Shown here in pieces: positions 58,275-64,000 of a DNA stretch of 64,000 bases. Source of the DNA: Nocardioides sp. Root682. Lineage in GTDB: Bacteria; Actinomycetota; Actinomycetes; Propionibacteriales; Nocardioidaceae. The stretch lies in contig NZ_LMHJ01000001.1 of NCBI RefSeq assembly GCF_001427795.1, forward strand, positions 915,773-979,772. The letters are read 5' to 3'. The notes beneath the pieces are model-generated. The model was given only the letters and a program-made list of their open reading frames with translations, was not told the origin of the DNA and did not search any database. The translations under genes and the position numbers were made by a program. Positions within the stretch are counted from its first letter, which is position 1. Each line of letters opens with the position of its first letter.

Positions 58275-59762
58275 ATGAGCGACACGCAGTTCGTCCACCT
58301 CGACCCCAACAAGGTCACGATCGGCGCGAACATCCGCACCGACCTGCACGCCGACGCCAAGGAGTTCGCCCGCTCAATCAAGGAGCGCGGCGTGCTGGAG
58401 CCGGTCACCGTCTACGTCGACGACGAAGGTGCGTACGTCGTCCTGCGCGGCCAGCGCCGTACCGTCGTCGCCGCTCAGGTTGGCCTGACCGAGATTCCCG
58501 CCCAGGTCGTCGCCAAGCCCGAGGAAGCCGACCGGATCACCGACCAGATGGTCGAGAACCTGCACAGGGCCGCGATGCGCGACAGCGAGATCGTCGGCGG
58601 CGTCGAGCAACTCGCCCTCGTCGGTGTCACCGCTGCCCAGATCGCCAAGCGCGCCGCGCTGGGCCGTGACCGGGTCAACGCCGCCCTTGCCGTGGCGGAC
58701 AAGGAACGGACCCGCGCGCGGGTCGTCGCTGGAGACCTCACGCTCGACGAGGCCGCGATCTTCGCGGAGTTCGAAGACGATGCCCGAGCAGTCGACCAAC
58801 TCGAGCGCGCCAAGCACTTCGGTCGTCCGCTCGCCCACGCCGCGCAGCGGCTGCGCGATGAAGCCCAGGAACGCGCCGTACTGCTGGCGGAGGTCGATCG
58901 CTTCCGCGCCGAAGGGCTGCCGGTGCTCGACCCCGACGAAGTCAGCGACCCGCACCGCCTCCGGCTCGCCGACCTGGTGCGCACGGCTGACGGAGAGCCG
59001 ATTCCCGAAGACCAGTGGCCGACCATGCCCGGTGCTGCCGTAGTCGTCGTCAGCAAGTGGGAGTACCCCGGCGACACCGACGAAGACTCGCCGGACGAGG
59101 ACCCCGACGCAGGCGACGAGGAGGACGTCGACGCCGAGCCGGTTCAGGTGTTCGCTCCCCTGTGGATCTGCCGGGACCCCGAGGCGGCTGGGCTTGTGCA
59201 GCGCTGGTCGTACCTCACCAGCGCCCGGAAGTCTGACGATGGAGAGGTCGACGAGGCCGAGGCAGCCGAGGCCGCCCGCGAGGAGCGCCGACGCGTCATT
59301 GCCAACAACAAGGCATGGGCCAGCGCCGAGGCCGTCCGACGCGACTGGATGCGGCAGTTCCTCACCCGCAAGACGGTTCCGCAGGGCGCCGAAGCGCTGA
59401 TCTGTGAGGCCGTCGTCGGCGGGCAGTTCACCCTCGCCAAGGCGATGGATTCGGCCCACCCGATGTTGCGCGACCTGCTCGGACTCGACACCGCCACCGT
59501 GTACGGCGGAGGTCGTCAGGCAGCCGAGCATCTCGCCGACCAGCAGGCCACACCAAAGGCCGCGACCATGACCACTCTCGCCGCTGTCGTGACGGCGTGG
59601 GAGGCCAGCACCAGCAAGCACACGTGGCGCAACCCGAGCGCGTGGGACCACCGCGTCCTCAGTGCCCTGTCGCAGTGGGGCTACCAGCCCAGCGAGGTCG
59701 AGAACCTCCTGCTGACCGGCACCGACACCGAACCGACCGATGACCAGCCGGTCGCGGTCTGA
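58275..59762 (+). CDS. ParB-like nuclease-fold protein
   Basis: A 495-residue protein with a ParB/Sulfiredoxin fold at about residues 10-85: IGANIRTDLH, IKERGVLEPVTVYVDDEGAY and VLRGQRRTVVA, where RGQRR replaces the usual GERR. An HTH-like stretch follows (VTAAQIAKRAALGRDRVNAA), then an acidic low-complexity segment at about 260-285. The ATG has GGAGA 7 bases ahead. No ParA is next to it. Proteins of this type are standard on actinobacterial plasmids and ICEs, probably for partition, CTP-dependent loading or regulation. Confidence 0.82.
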   Translation: MSDTQFVHLDPNKVTIGANIRTDLHADAKEFARSIKERGVLEPVTVYVDDEGAYVVLRGQRRTVVAAQVGLTEIPAQVVAKPEEADRITDQMVENLHRAAMRDSEIVGGVEQLALVGVTAAQIAKRAALGRDRVNAALAVADKERTRARVVAGDLTLDEAAIFAEFEDDARAVDQLERAKHFGRPLAHAAQRLRDEAQERAVLLAEVDRFRAEGLPVLDPDEVSDPHRLRLADLVRTADGEPIPEDQWPTMPGAAVVVVSKWEYPGDTDEDSPDEDPDAGDEEDVDAEPVQVFAPLWICRDPEAAGLVQRWSYLTSARKSDDGEVDEAEAAEAAREERRRVIANNKAWASAEAVRRDWMRQFLTRKTVPQGAEALICEAVVGGQFTLAKAMDSAHPMLRDLLGLDTATVYGGGRQAAEHLADQQATPKAATMTTLAAVVTAWEASTSKHTWRNPSAWDHRVLSALSQWGYQPSEVENLLLTGTDTEPTDDQPVAV

Positions 59763-59791
59763 ACACCGATACGCGTGAAGGAGACGAGACG

Positions 59792-60796
59792 ATGGCTCAC
59801 CAGATCGAGACGCACGGCAGCGAGGCCGCTGCCATCTTCGCCCGCACCGACGCATGGCACCGGCTCGGGACAACTGTCCGAGGCCGAGCGTTCAGCGCCG
59901 AGGAGGCCATGACGATCGGCCACCTCGGTGGCTGGCACGTCCGTAAGGCACCGCTCACGGCCCACGAGGTCACTGCCGAAGGCGTGACCACCATCGACGC
60001 ACCCGGCTACGCCACCGTGCGCGACAACCCGTTCACCGGCAGACCTGAGGCACTCGGAGTGGTCGGCACTGCGTACGAGCCGCTGCAGAACGAGGACCAT
60101 GCCGAGTTCCTGAACAACCTCGCCGACCAGTCGGGCGCGGTGTTCGACACCGCCGGATCGCTGCGCGAGGGGCGGCAGGTGTTCATCACGATGCAGTTGC
60201 CCGACACGCTCCGGATCGGCGGCACCGACGCCGTCGACCTGAACATCGCGGCCCTCAACAACCACGACGGTTCGGGTGCGTTTCGCATTCTCGTGACGCC
60301 GGTCCGGGTTGTCTGCGCCAACACCCAGGCCGCCGCGATCGCAGCCCACGCGTCGAGCTTCTCCATCCGGCACACGCGCAACGCCAAGGCCGCCGTGGCC
60401 GCAGCCCGCGACGCGATCGGCCTCACGTTCGAGTACGTCGAGGCGTTCGAGGCAGAGGCGGAGCGCCTGATCCAGACGTCTCTCACGGACGGGCAGTTCG
60501 ACGAGTTGATCGAGGCGACGTTCGGCCCGCTCGCCCCGGACGCCAGTGAGCGCACCAAGCAGGCAGACGCCGACCGGCAGAACGTTCTGTCGTTCCTGTT
60601 CCACGATGCCGAAACTCAGGCAGGCATCAGGGGCACGGCCTGGGCCGGCTATCAGGCCGTAGCCGAGTACGTCGACCACTACGCCCCGGTGCGCACCAAG
60701 TCCGAGCCGGCAACCGCGCGCGCGAGCCGCCTGCTCATCTCCGACGCACCCACCAAGACCAAGCACCGCGCTTGGTCCAACCTCACCGCCGCCTGA
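59792..60796 (+). CDS. DUF932 (phage/plasmid-like) protein
   Basis: A 334-residue protein of the DUF932 family, found on phages and conjugative elements. Readable family features are the opening WHRLGTTV segment, VVGTAYEPLQNED, LNNHDGSGAFRILVTPVRVV and CANT. It starts 29 bp after the ParB-like gene with AAGGAGA ahead, so it is co-transcribed. The biochemical role of the family is not known to me. Confidence 0.85.
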   Translation: MAHQIETHGSEAAAIFARTDAWHRLGTTVRGRAFSAEEAMTIGHLGGWHVRKAPLTAHEVTAEGVTTIDAPGYATVRDNPFTGRPEALGVVGTAYEPLQNEDHAEFLNNLADQSGAVFDTAGSLREGRQVFITMQLPDTLRIGGTDAVDLNIAALNNHDGSGAFRILVTPVRVVCANTQAAAIAAHASSFSIRHTRNAKAAVAAARDAIGLTFEYVEAFEAEAERLIQTSLTDGQFDELIEATFGPLAPDASERTKQADADRQNVLSFLFHDAETQAGIRGTAWAGYQAVAEYVDHYAPVRTKSEPATARASRLLISDAPTKTKHRAWSNLTAA

Positions 60797-60918
60797 TCGC
60801 AGCCGCGCCCGTCCTCCTCGCCTCACCCTTCGCTTGACGACAACAGCCACACACCCTTTGCACCAACGTGATTGGCGGGTGTCCACTCGCCCGCGGTGCG
60901 GTGCTTGATGACGGCGTG

Positions 60919-63900
60919 ATGAGTCTGCGCAAGCTGACCGCCGGTGATGGCTACAGCTACCTCACCCGGCAGGTCGCTGCCCACGACAGCACGGAGAAGG
61001 GTCACAGCAGTCTCGCCGACTACTACGACGAGAAGGGCGAGTCACCCGGCCTGTGGGCCGGAGCAGGGCTTGCCGGGCTCGGAATGCGTGCCGGCGACGT
61101 TGTCGATGCATCCCAGATGAAGTCGCTGTTCGGTCTGGGACATCACCCCAACGCCGCGGCGATCGAGGATGAGATCGCCAACCGCGGAGGATCACGAGCG
61201 GAGGTCACCAAGGCCATCGCACTCGGTCGCGAGTTCACGATCCACACCGGAGCCTCACCCTTCAACGCCCGCGTCGCGGAGGCATTCACGGCCTACAACC
61301 TGCAGCGAACGCAGAAGTGGAACTCCCCCATCCGACCTGAGGAACGCGCCCGGATCCGGACAGAGATCGGCGAGGCGATGTTCACCAAGGAGCACGGGCG
61401 AGCGCCCCAGGATGCCCGTGAACTCGCGGGCTACATCGCCAAGGCATCACGCCAGGCGACCAGCGCGATCGCCGGATTCGACCTGACCTTCTCACCGGTG
61501 AAGTCGGTCTCCGCGCTCTGGGCGATCGCGCCACGAGAGGTGGCCGCCGAGGTCCGGGCGGCGCATGACGCCGCCGTCGCCGACACGTTGGCCTGGTTGG
61601 AAGCCGAGGTGGCCTACACCAGGGTGGGCCGCGGTGGCGTTCGACAGGTTCCCGTCCGTGGCCTGGTGGCTGCCGCGTTCACGCATCGCGACAGCCGCGC
61701 AGGAGACCCCGACCTTCACACACACCTTGCCGTGAGCAACAAGGTGCAGGCCGACGACGGCCGCTGGCTCGCCCTCGACGGCCGCCTCCTCTACTCCGCG
61801 AAGGTCTCCGCCTCCGAGCACTACAACACCCGCATCGAGGCCGAACTCGTGGCACGGCTCGGCGTCGAGTTCGTCGAGCGCGCGGAGAGCACCGGCGGCA
61901 AGCTCCCGGTCCGCGAGATCCGGGGCGTCAGCACCACGCTCACTCGTTGGTGGTCTCGGCGCCGCATCGCCATCGAGGCGCGCCAGGCCGAGATCGCCGC
62001 CGAGTTCCAGCAGCGGTTCGGTCGGCCGCCGACGGCCATCGAGGCCAAGTCGCTCGCCGATCAGGCAACGCTCGAGACTCGAGAGGCGAAGCACGGCCCC
62101 AAGAGCGAGCGTGACCAGCGGGAGACGTGGCGTGCTGAAGCCGACGGCGTACTTGGAGATCCGGCGGAGGTCGACGAGATGTATGCCCACGCGGTCGACC
62201 GCAGCGCAACCGGGACCGCTCTCACCCGCGAGTGGGTCGAGGATGCCGCGGCAGCGACCGTCGCTGCGATCGAAGAGTCCCGGGCGACCTGGAACGTCTG
62301 GCATCTGACTGCCGAGGCGCAACGGCAGGCCCGGAAGGCCGGCATCGCCCGCGACGACGTCGGCTCCGCGATCCACCAGGTGGTCGAGGCAGCTATCTCG
62401 CGCGCGGTCCGACTCGGGGTCGATGACCCGGTCTCTGAGCCCAACCAACTACGCCGACACGACGGCGCCAGCATGTACGACGTTCACGGCTCCACGCAGT
62501 ACACGTCTGCGAAGGTACTGGGCGCCGAGCAGGAGTTGCTCGCGTTGGCGAGCCGAAACGGGGCGCACTCTCTCGCCGACGTGCGGGTCGAGGTCGCGAT
62601 CGCCGCAGCGGCGACCACCGGATTCGAGCTCAACGACGCCCAGGCAGCGATGGTCAGGGATCTCGCGATGTCCGGCGACGTCGTCCAGCTTGCGCTCGCT
62701 CCCGCCGGAACCGGGAAGACAACCACCATGAGCGTGCTCGCCGGGGCCTGGGCCTCCGCAGGCGGGCAGGTCATCGGGCTCGCGCCGTCGGCACAGGCCG
62801 CCCACGAACTCGGACAGGCCATCACGGGCCACACCGACACCTTGGCCAAGTTGACCTGGAGCCTCGCCAACGAGTCCGCGGCCGAGTGGCCGCGCTGGGT
62901 CCGGGACATCGGACCCCAATCGATGGTGATCATCGATGAGGCTGGGCAGGCAGCGACGACCGACTTGGCGGCTGCGATTCGGTTCGTGGCGGACCGCGGC
63001 GGCGTCGTACGCCTGATCGGCGACGACCAACAGCTCGCTGCGGTCGGTGCCGGCGGGATTCTGCGCGACATCCAGCACCAGTTCGGCGCTTCGACGCTGT
63101 CCGAGATCCGGCGATTTGATGATCCGGCCGAGGCGGCCGCCACGCTCGCCGTACGCGAAGGAGACGCCGGAGCGCTCGGGTTCTACGCCGACACCGGGCG
63201 CATCAAGGTCGGCGATCTGAGCGCGGCGGCAGACCAGGCCTACAAAGCATGGTCGAGCGACCGCGCAGCCGGACTCGACTCCGTCCTCCTCGCACCGACG
63301 CGTGAGGTCGTCAGCCAACTCAACGGCCGTGCACGCGTCGATCGCGTCGCATCGGCCGAACAGCGTGGCGCGGAGGTCGATCTGGCCGACGGCAACCGTG
63401 CCTCGGCCGGCGACCTCGTGGTGACGCGTCGCAACAACCGACGACTGACGATCTCGCGGACCAACTGGGTCAAGAACGGTGATCGCTGGCGGGTCGAGTC
63501 GGTGCTCCCGTCAGGCGCACTGCGCGTGCGGCACCTCGAACTCGGCCGCGCCCTCGAACTCCCCGCCAACTACGTCTCCGAGCACCTTCAGCTCGGCTAC
63601 GCCACCACCGTCCACGGCGCCCAAGGCATGACGGCCGACACCGCGCACCTCGTCGCGACCGGCGACGAGACCCGGCAGACCCTGTACGTCGGCATATCGC
63701 GCGGGCGACAGGCGAACCACATCTACCTGGCGACCGGCCTCGACGGCGGCCCACACAGCCTGATCGACCCGAGGGCGCTCCGTCCCCCCACAGCGATCGA
63801 CGTACTCACTGAGGTCCTGGAACGCGACGGGTCGGATCGCTCGGCCTCGACGACCCAGCGCGAGGCTGCGTCCGCTCGAACGCAGTTGCACGACGCCGTC

Positions 63901-64000
63901 ATGCGCTACAACGACGCACTGGGCTTCGCCGCCGAGCAGGTCCTCGACGTCGAGGTGCTGAACCGCGCCGAACAAGACATCGAGGTGCTGTGGCCGGGAC
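60919..64000 (+). CDS. MobF (TrwC/TraA-type) relaxase-helicase, 3' end missing
   Basis: At least 1027 codons are visible and the gene runs off the right edge. It opens with MSLRKLTAGDGYSYLT, the conserved start with the nicking tyrosines, followed by FDLTFSPVKSVSALWA and the metal-binding HRDSRAG with LHTHLAVSN (about 255-275), completing the HUH-type relaxase. From about 585 comes an SF1 helicase: ALAPAGTGKTTTM, VIIDEAGQA, GDDQQLAAVGAGG and later YATTVHGAQGMT with YVGISRGRQ. The enzyme nicks oriT and unwinds the transferred strand in conjugation. ATG 60919 is preferred; GTG 60916 is directly upstream. It is strong evidence that the element is conjugative. Confidence 0.93.
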   Translation, partial: MSLRKLTAGDGYSYLTRQVAAHDSTEKGHSSLADYYDEKGESPGLWAGAGLAGLGMRAGDVVDASQMKSLFGLGHHPNAAAIEDEIANRGGSRAEVTKAIALGREFTIHTGASPFNARVAEAFTAYNLQRTQKWNSPIRPEERARIRTEIGEAMFTKEHGRAPQDARELAGYIAKASRQATSAIAGFDLTFSPVKSVSALWAIAPREVAAEVRAAHDAAVADTLAWLEAEVAYTRVGRGGVRQVPVRGLVAAAFTHRDSRAGDPDLHTHLAVSNKVQADDGRWLALDGRLLYSAKVSASEHYNTRIEAELVARLGVEFVERAESTGGKLPVREIRGVSTTLTRWWSRRRIAIEARQAEIAAEFQQRFGRPPTAIEAKSLADQATLETREAKHGPKSERDQRETWRAEADGVLGDPAEVDEMYAHAVDRSATGTALTREWVEDAAAATVAAIEESRATWNVWHLTAEAQRQARKAGIARDDVGSAIHQVVEAAISRAVRLGVDDPVSEPNQLRRHDGASMYDVHGSTQYTSAKVLGAEQELLALASRNGAHSLADVRVEVAIAAAATTGFELNDAQAAMVRDLAMSGDVVQLALAPAGTGKTTTMSVLAGAWASAGGQVIGLAPSAQAAHELGQAITGHTDTLAKLTWSLANESAAEWPRWVRDIGPQSMVIIDEAGQAATTDLAAAIRFVADRGGVVRLIGDDQQLAAVGAGGILRDIQHQFGASTLSEIRRFDDPAEAAATLAVREGDAGALGFYADTGRIKVGDLSAAADQAYKAWSSDRAAGLDSVLLAPTREVVSQLNGRARVDRVASAEQRGAEVDLADGNRASAGDLVVTRRNNRRLTISRTNWVKNGDRWRVESVLPSGALRVRHLELGRALELPANYVSEHLQLGYATTVHGAQGMTADTAHLVATGDETRQTLYVGISRGRQANHIYLATGLDGGPHSLIDPRALRPPTAIDVLTEVLERDGSDRSASTTQREAASARTQLHDAVMRYNDALGFAAEQVLDVEVLNRAEQDIEVLWPG

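Larger units (their letters stand above)
5815..64000. mobile_element. Putative integrative and conjugative element (right end outside window)
   Basis: The left boundary is the truncated tRNA at 5815-5858 followed by a tyrosine integrase. The right part holds ParB-like, DUF932 and MobF relaxase genes typical of actinobacterial conjugative elements and plasmids. Between them lie more than 45 kb of defence-type cargo with no housekeeping gene. The two halves could instead belong to two nested elements; the junction near 55.9 kb is the place to look. No second copy of the tRNA fragment was noticed inside the window. Confidence 0.6.

Noticed and set aside
1..64000. CRISPR arrays, insertion sequences, prophage structural genes, rRNA genes and further full tRNA genes
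   Set aside because: None was seen on reading: no regularly spaced repeats, no transposase or capsid/tail genes, and no complete tRNA cloverleaf.

Overview
The window is high-GC DNA with actinobacterial gene content: type 2 BREX (Pgl) genes, a TraA/TrwC-type MobF relaxase whose N-terminus reads MSLRKLTAGDGY, and frequent GTG and TTG starts. I would place it in an actinomycete, possibly a Nocardioides-like one; the genus is a guess.

Positions 1-5.5 kb look like ordinary chromosome: the start of an acetyl-CoA synthetase gene, then a minus-strand operon gabT-gdh-gabD for GABA and glutamate catabolism with a divergent LysR regulator. At 5815-5858 lies the 3' half of an initiator-like tRNA-Met gene, cut at the anticodon loop, with a hairpin terminator beyond it. 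A tyrosine integrase gene starts 170 bp further on. This is what the end of an element integrated in a tRNA gene looks like. From here to the right edge (64 kb) the window appears to be one integrative and conjugative element. Its far end and the restored tRNA gene should lie outside the window.

Cargo, left to right. (A) 7.9-18.8 kb, plus strand: an uncharacterised protein, a large SNF2-type helicase, a HelD-like SF1 helicase with an apparent frameshift, a protein with a C-terminal NYN/PIN RNase-like domain, an unknown protein, an Hsp70-like ATPase and a 72-residue protein with a duplicated GNLPST motif. The genes overlap or are tightly spaced and look like one operon. I do not recognise it as a named system. 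(B) 19.7-37.3 kb, minus strand: a complete type 2 BREX operon, pglW-pglX-pglY-pglZ-brxD-brxHI. (C) 37.4-41.8 kb, feeding into the same minus-strand operon: an HNH nuclease with a TY-Chap-like domain, a SIR2-like protein interrupted at a C7 tract, a small membrane protein overlapping the SIR2 stop, and a 105-residue protein. (D) 42.1-49.7 kb: a Rad50/YhaN-like ATPase with a membrane hairpin, an Mre11/YhaO-like partner that has lost its metal-binding motifs, a divergent SNF2 helicase and an XRE regulator. (E) 49.8-55.9 kb, minus strand: a 1093-residue protein sharing the TY-Chap-like domain with the HNH nuclease, a VWA protein, an HDAC-family deacetylase and a truncated phosphatase.

From 55.9 kb the backbone begins: three small or uncharacterised minus-strand genes, then plus-strand ParB-like, DUF932 and MobF relaxase-helicase genes, the last running off the edge. 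Overall the window is a conjugative element carrying a defence island: one recognised system (BREX-2) flanked by two or three helicase- and nuclease-rich clusters that look like further, undescribed defence or genome-maintenance modules.
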